Shown: one piece after another, positions 1-6,474 of the stretch | Numbering within the stretch: the stretch's first letter is position 1 | Layout: the number at the start of each line of letters is the position of its first letter | Source of the DNA: Candidatus Vogelbacteria bacterium | Lineage (GTDB): Bacteria > Patescibacteria > Paceibacteria > UBA9973 > UBA12445 | Direction of reading: 5' to 3' | NCBI GenBank assembly: GCA_016201425.1 | Contig: JACQCW010000033.1 | Location: 1-10,516, forward strand | DNA: 10,516 nt | Notes under the pieces: model-generated | Databases searched by the model: none | Seen by the model: the letters and a program-made list of their open reading frames with translations, nothing else | Told to the model about the DNA's origin: nothing | Translations under genes and position numbers: made by a program

Positions 1-60
1 TATATTTTGGGGCTAAAGATTGAATATGCTGCAGATCAGAAATTAAGTAAGAAAAACTTA

Positions 61-1818
61 TTAGTGACCTTCTGGAAATTGAACTTTAGGTTGCCCAGAA
101 GGCTTCACACAAGTTACGGCTGTTGATGGATTAATACCAAACTTCTTGGCATATTTCTTATTAGTTTCTACAGCAACATCCCTCAGTTTTTTAAGTGTTT
201 CTGGATTTCGAAGTGCTTTACAATCCCAATGCCCATCGATCGAGACCCCAAGAAGTGCCTCTTCCTCACAATTATTTTTCCACTCTTTTGACAGATAAGG
301 GAAGTGTGTTAATGATGCTTGATACGTACCGAGAATAGCTGCCACCCTCACTTTCTCTATTAATGTTGTCTCTGTATCGTTCGATCGTGCAACCACTTGC
401 GACAAATTACAAAACTGCTTAGACCTCAAAATAATTTCACCACAAGGATTAACGCCGGCAGTTTGGGCCTCGTCCTTAAATGTAGTCCATCGCCTTGATG
501 GCACCTGCTTCTCTAAACTGCCTCGATTAAAAATTCCACGCTCGCCTGATCCCGCCTTAACCAAATTGCCCCACTCATCCAAAAATTGCGCCACGGTTGG
601 CTTCTCGTTATACGCAACAGAGTTATTGGCCATACTTCTCTCTGGATGAGACAGGTAAAACTGTCCATTCTTGGCATCTCGCATTTCGATGTCATCCAAT
701 TCTGACAAAGAGATAAGCGCACTTCTTCTCACTCCACCCATTACAACTACTTCACCCGTCTTGCATACAATATCGTGCACATCGAGAGTTGTGAGATGTC
801 TGCCTTGCCTACTAAACATTTTTCCTCGAGCAAAATCTAGTAGGGCCTTGAGTGGCTCCGGGCCAGAAGCACGACCCCCCATGGTCTTTAGCCGAGCGCC
901 TTGAGGTCTTATTTGAGAATAATCAAATATAACATCTTCTCCATTTGACCATGTCGTTAAGCCCAATACAAACGCATCCGCCCAACCCTCCTTACTATCT
1001 GCAATTATGTGAGTTGACACCTTTTTTTTCATCTGGCGTTTAATGATGGGAAGAAGTTCAACATTTTGTCTCTCAGCAGCGAAACCCACTCCCGTGCCAC
1101 ACATTAATACATACATGATCTCGCCAAAATCTTGCCATTTGGTAGGCGAAATAAAGGCACAATTATAAGCACAAACATTTGTGGCATCTGCCGCTGCTCC
1201 AGACGCCCAGAGCAATCTCATCGAACCTAAGGACTTCATGTTAAGCATGTACTCTCGAATCTCTTTGTATTCGGCATCAGAAAGTTTTTTACCAAGCTTA
1301 GACCGCATATAGTCGTTATACCGACCAATGGTCTCCTCCCAAGTCTCTCTGCGTCCTTTTTGGTCTAACCACTTTGAATATGAACTATAGAAAACGTATT
1401 CGGAAAGCTGATTCTGAAAGTACTTCTGACTCTCTGTGACGGCTTGTCTAACATTTGCAGGGACTAAGCTCCCGCGCGATCGTCGCGCTTCAGCACGCTT
1501 CTCTCTGTAAAGAATATAAGCCTTAGCAGTCTTAACAAAATCCATCAAAATTAACTCATTCTCGACTATATCCTGAATCTCTTCAACGGTTGGAATGTAC
1601 TCTTTGTTTCCATCAGCAATTCTTAAAACCTCCTTAACAACCGAGTAGGCGACAAAGCGTGGGTCGTCGGGCTTCCCCTCTCCAGAAACTTTCATTGCCC
1701 TCTCAACGGCGCTGGAGATTTTAGAAATATCAAAATCAATCACGGTGCCATCTCGCTTCATCACCTTCTTTGGCATTCGCGCCGGTTCCCTTTTTGAAAT
1801 TTTTCTTTCCTCTCCCAT
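61..1818 (-). CDS. nrdJ: Adenosylcobalamin-dependent ribonucleoside-triphosphate reductase (class II), interrupted at the KPSG loop
   Basis: Would reduce ribonucleoside triphosphates to deoxynucleotides in the cytoplasm using a B12-generated thiyl radical. An ATP-cone lies at about residues 16-108 (VMKRDG start, ILYREKRAEAR end). The RTPR-type catalytic barrel follows (FYSSYSKW at 143-150; ETWEETIGRY at 158-167). Visible catalytic elements are NPCGE at 457-461 (radical Cys459, Glu461) and partner cysteines Cys220 (NCAF) and Cys470 (FCNLS). The family sequence runs cleanly to VTCVKPSG at 568-575, where members continue with a T-V-S-type sequence. Here it changes to ten unrelated residues and TAA. 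At 585 aa it is well short of the roughly 740-residue family and lacks the end of the barrel and the C-terminal redox cysteines. The ATG has no clear Shine-Dalgarno; an internal ATG at residue 15 is possible. It is either an intron- or insertion-split gene or a broken one. The family call is very secure; functional status is open. Confidence 0.93.
   Translation of the reverse strand: MGEERKISKREPARMPKKVMKRDGTVIDFDISKISSAVERAMKVSGEGKPDDPRFVAYSVVKEVLRIADGNKEYIPTVEEIQDIVENELILMDFVKTAKAYILYREKRAEARRSRGSLVPANVRQAVTESQKYFQNQLSEYVFYSSYSKWLDQKGRRETWEETIGRYNDYMRSKLGKKLSDAEYKEIREYMLNMKSLGSMRLLWASGAAADATNVCAYNCAFISPTKWQDFGEIMYVLMCGTGVGFAAERQNVELLPIIKRQMKKKVSTHIIADSKEGWADAFVLGLTTWSNGEDVIFDYSQIRPQGARLKTMGGRASGPEPLKALLDFARGKMFSRQGRHLTTLDVHDIVCKTGEVVVMGGVRRSALISLSELDDIEMRDAKNGQFYLSHPERSMANNSVAYNEKPTVAQFLDEWGNLVKAGSGERGIFNRGSLEKQVPSRRWTTFKDEAQTAGVNPCGEIILRSKQFCNLSQVVARSNDTETTLIEKVRVAAILGTYQASLTHFPYLSKEWKNNCEEEALLGVSIDGHWDCKALRNPETLKKLRDVAVETNKKYAKKFGINPSTAVTCVKPSGQPKVQFPEGH
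64..108 (-). repeat. Hairpin spanning the break point of the reductase gene
   Basis: CCTTCTGG (68-75) and CCAGAAGG (95-102) are perfectly complementary around a 19-nt loop. After a 2-nt bulge the stem continues with GTGA (64-67) against TCAC (105-108), 12 bp in all. One arm encodes the conserved Pro-Ser-Gly of KPSG; the other lies just past the point where homology to the family ends. This is how the 5' exon and internal guide sequence of a group I intron (P1) would sit. However, the usual U.G wobble at the splice site is absent and no intron core can be recognised in the 60 nt left. Confidence 0.55.
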
Positions 1819-2033
1819 TTTTTTACATTAAACTAATAATTTTAAAAAATCTATGTATACATTCTACAAAATAAAAAATTATTCGGATGATAAAAAATGG
1901 TGGATAACTATCGAGATATGGTCAATAAAACAGAATAGAAAAAATGTAAAACCCATCTGTCTAAATATCGATGATTTACAGTTCAAAACAACCACAAACC
2001 TCTGTGAATTCATAAGTATTGACAAACAAGAAG
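1819..2033. other. AT-rich intergenic region upstream of the reductase gene
   Basis: This stretch lies between the reductase start and the stop of the PAP2 gene, both on the minus strand. It should hold the reductase promoter; TATACA (minus strand, near 1855-1860) is a weak -10 candidate with no convincing -35. A plus-strand open frame starts at 1853 but lacks a ribosome binding site and runs into the PAP2 coding region. I see no NrdR-box pair that I would defend, no riboswitch and no strong terminator. Confidence 0.4.
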
Positions 2034-2558
2034 TTAATTGTTTTTTGCGAGTCTCCAGAGGGAGAACCCGCCAATAAAATAACCCGCGAGCACATCACTC
2101 AGAAAATGTACATCCAAATATAATCGACTAAAGCCGATTAACAAAACCAGCAGCACCAGAGAGTATGTTATAACTTTTTTATATCTAAACTCAGGAGAAA
2201 AATTGTTAAGTAAATAACAAATAAATCCATAGACAAATATCGAGGCTGCGGCATGTCCGCTGGGCATGGATCCGTCAGTCTCACCGTAAAGTATGCCGCC
2301 CAACGGTCTCGGCCTGTCGACAAAAAATTTTAATGCGTAGACAACTATTTCAGAAGTAGCAAAATACGCTACATAGTATCTAAATAAACCTCTGTGATTT
2401 CTCCATAAATAAATAGAAGTTCCAAAAAAAACAGGCACAATAACGGCTGGCCCACCAAAGTTCGTAAGAAAAGCAAAGAGAGATGTGACCCATGCCGAAT
2501 GCATGGCCAAAATTAGACCTTCTACACGTAAGTCCACAAAACTAAGGTAGTTCAACAT
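2034..2558 (-). CDS. PAP2-family membrane phosphatase
   Basis: An integral membrane lipid phosphatase of the type-2 phosphatidic acid phosphatase family, which dephosphorylates lipid phosphates such as undecaprenyl or isoprenyl diphosphates or phosphatidic acid at the outer membrane face. All three catalytic motifs are intact: K-x6-RP at 77-85 (K77, R84, P85), PSGH at 99-102, and SR-x5-H-x3-D at 144-155 (H151 nucleophile, D155 relay). About five hydrophobic segments surround them, and 174 aa is ordinary for a small bacterial member. The ATG is almost leaderless: a TACAAT -10 candidate on the minus strand (2565-2570) would place transcription start about at the start codon, and there is no Shine-Dalgarno. 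The substrate cannot be read from sequence. An undecaprenyl diphosphate recycling role is plausible given the glycosyltransferase elsewhere in the window, but that is inference. Confidence 0.93.
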   Translation of the reverse strand: MLNYLSFVDLRVEGLILAMHSAWVTSLFAFLTNFGGPAVIVPVFFGTSIYLWRNHRGLFRYYVAYFATSEIVVYALKFFVDRPRPLGGILYGETDGSMPSGHAAASIFVYGFICYLLNNFSPEFRYKKVITYSLVLLVLLIGFSRLYLDVHFLSDVLAGYFIGGFSLWRLAKNN

Positions 2559-2564
2559 AAGCTA

Positions 2565-2570
2565 ATTGTA
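2565..2570 (-). promoter_or_regulatory. Candidate -10 element for the PAP2 gene (leaderless transcript)
   Basis: TACAAT on the minus strand, six nucleotides before the ATG, with only a weak TGTTAA at the -35 distance (17 nt). No ribosome binding site lies between it and the ATG, so the mRNA may begin at the start codon. Confidence 0.3.
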
Positions 2571-2593
2571 CCATTAAAGACAAACTTTTAACA

Positions 2594-2627
2594 TTGACCA
2601 GCAATTATTCTTAGAGTAGTGTTAAAT
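2594..2627 (+). promoter_or_regulatory. Promoter candidate for the CPBP-type protease gene
   Basis: TTGACC (2594-2599), 17-nt spacer, then TAGTGT (2617-2622) running into TTAAAT. The arrangement is nearly the same as in front of the 4049 gene (TTGACA, 17 nt, TAGTTT, AAT), which supports both. Confidence 0.45.
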
Positions 2628-2663
2628 TAGAAATAAGTAAATAAAAGAACATTTACAAAAATA

Positions 2664-2674
2664 AAGGAGGTGAG
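2664..2674 (+). promoter_or_regulatory. Extended Shine-Dalgarno fixing a GTG start
   Basis: AAGGAGGTGAG-type sequence, a near-complete complement of the 16S rRNA 3' end, with nine nucleotides between GGAGG and the GTG at 2680. It decides the start of the CPBP-type gene despite the non-ATG codon. Confidence 0.85.
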
Positions 2675-2679
2675 GAAAA

Positions 2680-3507
2680 GTGAAGATCAAAACTTTTCTT
2701 GTAAATCTTTGGAAGAAGGCGCTCGACTACAAAGAGATCGCGATCAACATTGTATGTGGCCTATTGATGCTGAGTCTTATCTTTGACTTATGTTATGGCG
2801 AGGGAAAAGCAGGACTGGGAATTTTTACCCTAATCATTAACAACCTAGGACTTTGTTTGACTCCGCAGTTTTATATATCAGTCACCATTTTGGGGACTAT
2901 CTGCTTGATTACAAGAACAACCTTTTTGCGTTTCATCTTTATGGCCGAAGTCCTTTGGGTGGTTTGCCTAACAAAGGAATTCTATCTATCCCCATATGCA
3001 CTGGCCACAAACTGTCTTGTTGCAAACATATTATGGTTTCACTTCGTCCTCGCCTTAACACTCTGGCTAGGCAAAATCAATCGAATCTTCAACTGGTCAT
3101 GGCTCGGAATGAATATAAATCTCTTGCCACTTCTCAAGCGATACTTGGGTCCAATTTTCGTTGTACTTTTAATGCTTGATCTTCCAAGCATCACTGGGTG
3201 GGAAGAATATGTTTTTAGAGTCGGAATTACTAACTGGCACATGGGTATTGCCAACAGTATACTCTTCGGCTTTGCGCACTGTGTAATAGGCATTCCTCTT
3301 GGGGCAGGCATCGCACTAATCGGCTTAGGTTTGTGGCTTGACTGGTGCTATTTCATGGCTGGACCAATCTTTATTGCACCACACGCTCCACCCATGTTTG
3401 ATCCGCACGTTTTCGCAACCATGAACCATACGACTTTCAACCTGGTTGGCTGTTTCATGATGTTATACTTCCTCATCAAGAGGCACATTGAGCTAGCCAA
3501 AAATTGA
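2680..3507 (+). CDS. CPBP/Abi-family intramembrane protease-like protein
   Basis: A polytopic membrane protein of about eight hydrophobic segments resembling the CPBP (CAAX protease/bacteriocin-processing, Rce1-like) family of intramembrane glutamyl proteases. The family's separated catalytic motifs occur in the right order: EE-x3-R at 175-180 (EEYVFR), F-x3-H at 196-200 (FGFAH) and H-x3-N at 250-254 (HTTFN). These residues form the catalytic site in Rce1-like enzymes. The N-terminal half (residues 20-165) carries long transmembrane helices with no family signature I know. The GTG start is fixed by a very strong Shine-Dalgarno. The gene is alone between its own promoter candidate and a terminator. 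Possible roles are peptide processing, immunity or prenyl-protein maturation; no CAAX or bacteriocin substrate is seen nearby. The family call rests on motif spacing rather than overall similarity, so it is good but not certain. Confidence 0.75.
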   Translation: MKIKTFLVNLWKKALDYKEIAINIVCGLLMLSLIFDLCYGEGKAGLGIFTLIINNLGLCLTPQFYISVTILGTICLITRTTFLRFIFMAEVLWVVCLTKEFYLSPYALATNCLVANILWFHFVLALTLWLGKINRIFNWSWLGMNINLLPLLKRYLGPIFVVLLMLDLPSITGWEEYVFRVGITNWHMGIANSILFGFAHCVIGIPLGAGIALIGLGLWLDWCYFMAGPIFIAPHAPPMFDPHVFATMNHTTFNLVGCFMMLYFLIKRHIELAKN

Positions 3508-3531
3508 AAAAATAAATTATCTTAGATTTTT

Positions 3532-3553
3532 GGGCCATTTATGGCCCTTTTTT
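3532..3553 (+). terminator. Rho-independent terminator after the CPBP-type gene
   Basis: GGGCCA (3532-3537), a four-nucleotide loop and TGGCCC (3542-3547) are followed by six T (3548-3553). It starts 25 nt past the TGA stop. Confidence 0.9.
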
Positions 3554-3599
3554 CTATAAATTTTAATCCACAGTTTGACTACTATACAATCAAATGCCT

Positions 3600-3608
3600 T
3601 GCTATAAT
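3600..3608 (+). promoter_or_regulatory. Extended -10 promoter for the DUF378 gene
   Basis: TGCTATAAT is a perfect extended -10 element. No good -35 sits at 17 nt; TTGACT at 3575-3580 is 22 nt away. The transcript would start near 3615, leaving a leader of about 38 nt before the ATG. Confidence 0.6.
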
Positions 3609-3652
3609 TAAATCTATTAATAACCAAGATTATAAATTAATAAAAACATCAT

Positions 3653-3907
3653 ATGATGTGTGAAGGAGGAAAAAAGTGTTGTACACCACATTGGCTAGGG
3701 TGGGTTTTAGTAGTAATAGGGTCTTTAAACTGGGGACTCATTGGACTCTCCGGATTTTTTGGCGGTGGGAATTGGAATGTAGTTAACCTTCTACTCGGCT
3801 CATGGCCAATGGTAGAGTGGGCTGTATATGTATTAGTTGGCCTTTCAGCCTTGATGCTCCTCAAGGGCTGCAATTGCAAAACCTGTTCTAGCGACATGAT
3901 GAAATAA
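3653..3907 (+). CDS. DUF378 (YuzA-like) small membrane protein with cysteine-rich ends
   Basis: An 84-aa protein of the DUF378 family; function unknown, presumably in the cytoplasmic membrane. The family pattern is clear: VLVVIGSLNWGLIGL at about 18-32, NVVNLLLG at 42-49 and VEWAVYVLVGLSALMLL at 54-70, giving two membrane helices joined by a Gly/Trp-rich loop. Both tails carry clustered cysteines (C3, C9, C10 and C73, C75, C78), which could bind metal or form disulfides; this is inference. Start choice is odd: the ATGATG pair at 3653/3656 has no Shine-Dalgarno before it, whereas a perfect AAGGAGG lies inside the frame at 3663-3669. The family homology begins after that site, so I keep the ATG because no in-frame start codon follows. 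The gene is monocistronic, between an extended -10 promoter and a terminator. Confidence 0.9.
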   Translation: MMCEGGKKCCTPHWLGWVLVVIGSLNWGLIGLSGFFGGGNWNVVNLLLGSWPMVEWAVYVLVGLSALMLLKGCNCKTCSSDMMK

Positions 3908-3932
3908 GGGATTTTCTCATTGGTTCACCTTC

Positions 3933-3959
3933 AAAAAACCTGTACTTAGCAGGTTTTTT
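3933..3959 (+). terminator. Rho-independent terminator after the DUF378 gene
   Basis: A 10-bp stem, AAAAAACCTG (3933-3942) with CAGGTTTTTT (3950-3959), around a seven-nucleotide loop; the T-rich arm supplies the U-tract. A-rich and T-rich arms make it partly bidirectional. Confidence 0.85.
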
Positions 3960-3978
3960 GTTTGGACCCATTCACGGC

Positions 3979-4010
3979 TTGACATCATGGAGATACTAGG
4001 TTAGTTTAAT
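3979..4010 (+). promoter_or_regulatory. Promoter candidate for the TIGR01777 gene
   Basis: Consensus TTGACA (3979-3984), 17-nt spacer, TAGTTT (4002-4007) continuing into AAT. The -10 is poor against TATAAT but matches the form seen before the 2680 gene. Confidence 0.5.
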
Positions 4011-4048
4011 GGGGTGTAAATGTTCTTTTAAAAGTTACAGGAGGAAAA

Positions 4049-4990
4049 ATGACTCCAAAGAAGATTGTGATTTGCGGCGGTTCGGGCTTTCTTGGTAAGA
4101 CTCTGACTGAATACTTCACAAGGAATGGCTACTTGGTCAGCATAGTTTCTCGAAGCAAACCGAAATTTAAGTGCGACGAATATACCCAGTGGGACGGTCG
4201 CACCCTTGATGGTTGGGAACTGGAGCTAGAAGGCGCGGAAGCTGTCATAAACATGGCAGGACGAAGCGTGGATTGCCGATATTCAGATGGAAACAAGAAG
4301 CTCATACTTGATTCGCGAATTTACTCAACAAAAGCAATGGGCAGGGGAATCAATCGTTGTGTAAACCCGCCAAAGGTCTGGCTCAATTCAAGCACTGCGA
4401 CCATCTACAAACACTCTTTCGACAAGCCGATGGATGAGAATGGTGAAATCGGTGCAACAGACGAAGCCAAAGATGCCTTCTCGATCGAAGTTGCTAGGGC
4501 TTGGGAAAAAGAGCTGGAAAACGCCTCAACGCCGAAAACGCGTAAGGTTGCTCTCCGAACGGCTATGGTGATGAGTGCGAATAAAGGCGGAGTCTTTCAC
4601 GTTCTACGCCGACTCGCAAGAACAGGCCTCGGTGGCAAAATGGGAACGGGCGAACAGTTCGTTTCCTGGATCCATGAGCAAGACTTCTGCCGTGCCGTAG
4701 AAAAGATCATTGACGATAGCGATCTTTCAGGCATCGTAAATGTTGCGGCACCGAATCCGATTAAGAACAATGAGATGATGCAAATCTTTCGCCAAGTTGC
4801 TGATGCATCATTTGGGTTGCCGGCAAGCAAATGGATGCTTGAGATTGGGGCATTTTTCCTGAGAACCGAAACAGAGCTCATTATCAAAAGTCGACGTGTT
4901 GTACCAGGAAGACTTTTAAAATCAGGCTTTGAATTCAACTATCCAGAAATGCTGAAAGCAGTTCGGGAAATCGAAAGCAGAATAGAGTAA
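4049..4990 (+). CDS. TIGR01777 family epimerase-like oxidoreductase (SDR39U1/YfcH type)
   Basis: A member of the extended short-chain dehydrogenase superfamily related to sugar-nucleotide epimerases. The N-terminal Rossmann motif is GGSGFLG (residues 10-16), binding NAD(P). Further family landmarks are NMAGRSVDCRY (68-78), SSTATIY (114-120), a family ARAWE (149-153), LRTAMVM (169-175) and GTGEQFVSWIHEQD (199-212). The C-terminal part (about 265-312) matches the DUF1731-type tail that follows the epimerase core. The full 313 aa is normal, so it appears intact. An ATG with GGAGG five nucleotides upstream fixes the start. The substrate is unknown for the family. It converges on the MBOAT gene with a shared terminator, and its base composition is closer to that gene than to the AT-rich genes at 7000-8000. 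Confidence 0.93.
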   Translation: MTPKKIVICGGSGFLGKTLTEYFTRNGYLVSIVSRSKPKFKCDEYTQWDGRTLDGWELELEGAEAVINMAGRSVDCRYSDGNKKLILDSRIYSTKAMGRGINRCVNPPKVWLNSSTATIYKHSFDKPMDENGEIGATDEAKDAFSIEVARAWEKELENASTPKTRKVALRTAMVMSANKGGVFHVLRRLARTGLGGKMGTGEQFVSWIHEQDFCRAVEKIIDDSDLSGIVNVAAPNPIKNNEMMQIFRQVADASFGLPASKWMLEIGAFFLRTETELIIKSRRVVPGRLLKSGFEFNYPEMLKAVREIESRIE

Positions 4991-4996
4991 TATAAA

Positions 4997-5030
4997 AGCC
5001 GTCCTAACTAAATAGGACGGCTATTTTTTA
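4997..5030. terminator. Bidirectional terminator between convergent TIGR01777 and MBOAT genes
   Basis: AGCCGTCCTA (4997-5006), six-nucleotide loop, TAGGACGGCT (5013-5022). T-rich tracts follow on the plus strand (5024-5029) and, read on the minus strand, a TTTTATATT run follows the same stem. It overlaps the MBOAT stop codon at 5028-5030. Confidence 0.92.
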
Positions 5031-6020
5031 AAACATATTGAAGATCGGCCAGATAATTCTCTTAATAAAAGGCTGATGAAAGAGGATCGGCAAAGGCAGT
5101 ATGAGCCAGAAGGCTGTCCAGATCCACCCAATCACAGGATAAGTGTTTACTGAATAGCCCCAAGTCTTGAACTTGCGCTCAGTCACAACTAAGCATCCAT
5201 GAATCAGGAAGTAGAGCATCGGCAAGCCGTAACCAGCATGCACGGGGAAACTTATGACAAGTTCGTGAAGCGCGCCAGAGAAAATAAAGACGGCCATCGC
5301 TGCCAAATTCGTTCCAACAATTGGCGAGAGCGGCCGATAGATAGCAGAAGTCGCCATCTCTGAGAACGCGTTATTCCACCTCTTTCCCCAAAAGCTGCTC
5401 AGGCTGGTCGCCAAGAACGGCTCGTTAAACTGCGATTGACATCCAACTCTATTTGACTGCCAGAAGGCTGCAAGTAGATTTAGAAGGCCAAAGTGAAAGA
5501 TAAGCGATAGTGCTGGCAGAGCGAGAAAGAAAAACAGTAGATCCCTCGAGACGAACGATACGTACACCGCCCCAGAACCCACGAGCATAGCAAGATAGAA
5601 CAACGCCCCACCAACACTAGCCCAAAGTAAACCGCGCAGTGCTAGACTTTCAGTCTCTTTACGATAAGCGACAAATGGCTCGGTGAAGACCTTTGCCCTC
5701 GGGCCGACCCAGCCCAAATTAAAGATCAACCACCAGCCAAAACTTATGTTGCATCTCTCTTGCCCATTATCCTCAAGAGTCACCACTGTTTTCATCCCCG
5801 CAAAAAGCGCGGCGATCAAAGCAAGCATTCTAAAACCGAAAGGCTCGAGTAGAACCACATAGTTAGTGGCTGAGACTGCAGTCAGAGTAAGCAACCATGC
5901 CTCCAACCTACTCTTCCAACTTAGATCCTGCTTCTGGATAAAGTAGCCAGCCACCACGGCCAGCAAATATATAACGAGAAAGTAACCAGCCACATGAAGA
6001 TTCGGTATCAATGCCGACAT
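5028..6020 (-). CDS. Wax-synthase-like membrane-bound O-acyltransferase (MBOAT family)
   Basis: A multi-pass membrane protein of about eight helices resembling the plant wax-synthase/MBOAT_2 group, which transfers acyl groups from acyl-CoA or an acyl carrier to lipid hydroxyls. The diagnostic sequence is FWGKRWN, followed about 36 residues later by GALHELV, whose His is the presumed catalytic residue (FWGKRWN at 214-220 and H256 counted from the GTG at 6032). Start choice: the frame opens with GTG codons at 6032 and 6029, but the ATG at 6020 comes two nucleotides after the TAA of the preceding gene and has a purine-rich GGGGTGGTGG before it, so I prefer it. This gives about 330 aa and tight coupling to the membrane protein upstream. 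It is richer in GC than the CYTH/Nudix genes. The substrate is unknown; wax ester formation is not implied. Confidence 0.85.
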   Translation of the reverse strand: MSALIPNLHVAGYFLVIYLLAVVAGYFIQKQDLSWKSRLEAWLLTLTAVSATNYVVLLEPFGFRMLALIAALFAGMKTVVTLEDNGQERCNISFGWWLIFNLGWVGPRAKVFTEPFVAYRKETESLALRGLLWASVGGALFYLAMLVGSGAVYVSFVSRDLLFFFLALPALSLIFHFGLLNLLAAFWQSNRVGCQSQFNEPFLATSLSSFWGKRWNNAFSEMATSAIYRPLSPIVGTNLAAMAVFIFSGALHELVISFPVHAGYGLPMLYFLIHGCLVVTERKFKTWGYSVNTYPVIGWIWTAFWLILPLPILFHQPFIKRIIWPIFNMF

Positions 6021-6022
6021 CT

Positions 6023-6454
6023 TTACCACCACCCCAACTGATGAGTCGCCGACATAGCGTACACAATCGTCAAATACACGAAGAGTAACGTTATCATCAC
6101 GTTACCAAGTTTATACCAGAATGTGTTGGGAATACTCGCAGTACTTTTGTCCATAATGAAAAGCTGGATTGTGAGCCGCACACCCCAGTAAAAGAACGCG
6201 TAGCAAAGTATCGCCAAAGCGAGAGGACCTTTAGCGAGCAACGCGGCTGAACAAGTAATTGAAACAATTCCCAGAGCAATATTGGTGCTAAATATATAAC
6301 ACGCATATGTCCAGAAAACCTCTCTAGTAAGTGGCCGAAGCCTCTTTGTCTCCTCCTTCCAATCAAGCAAGTATGGAATAGAGAGACTCGCCGCCGCGAT
6401 GATCAACTGACCAACGCCCGCAAGAATAATCAATGTACCAAGCCAACTCAACAT
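6023..6454 (-). CDS. Unrecognised four-helix membrane protein coupled to the MBOAT gene
   Basis: A 143-aa protein I cannot assign to a named family. Hydrophobic segments lie at about 4-30, 47-73, 77-101 and 116-134. Helices 1 and 2 are joined by a charged loop, DWKEETKRLRPLTREVFW (31-48). It is rich in Trp and Tyr and ends in GWW. The start is well supported: AAGGAG eight nucleotides before the ATG. Its TAA is two nucleotides before the preferred MBOAT ATG, so the two products are probably made together and may act together, for example as an accessory subunit of the acyltransferase. That is inference from coupling alone. A 65-nt imperfect inverted repeat lies just upstream. Confidence 0.85.
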   Translation of the reverse strand: MLSWLGTLIILAGVGQLIIAAASLSIPYLLDWKEETKRLRPLTREVFWTYACYIFSTNIALGIVSITCSAALLAKGPLALAILCYAFFYWGVRLTIQLFIMDKSTASIPNTFWYKLGNVMITLLFVYLTIVYAMSATHQLGWW

Positions 6455-6474
6455 CTTCTATCTCCTTGCGTAAG

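Noticed and set aside
61..110. Intein within the reductase
   Set aside because: An intein must keep the frame open; here TAA follows ten codons after KPSG and the first residue would be Gln rather than the usual Cys or Ser.
95..115. Group II intron 5' end (GTGTGAAG at the Cys-Val-Lys codons)
   Set aside because: The following Lys-Pro-Ser-Gly is still conserved family sequence, so the boundary cannot lie at that GTGTG.
1853..2077. Plus-strand open frame of 74 codons upstream of the reductase gene
   Set aside because: No ribosome binding site, very AT-rich composition, no family resemblance, and its last 44 nt overlap the secure PAP2 gene in opposite orientation.
4597..4938. Minus-strand open frame inside the TIGR01777 gene
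   Set aside because: Shadow frame of a secure full-length gene, with no start signal of its own.
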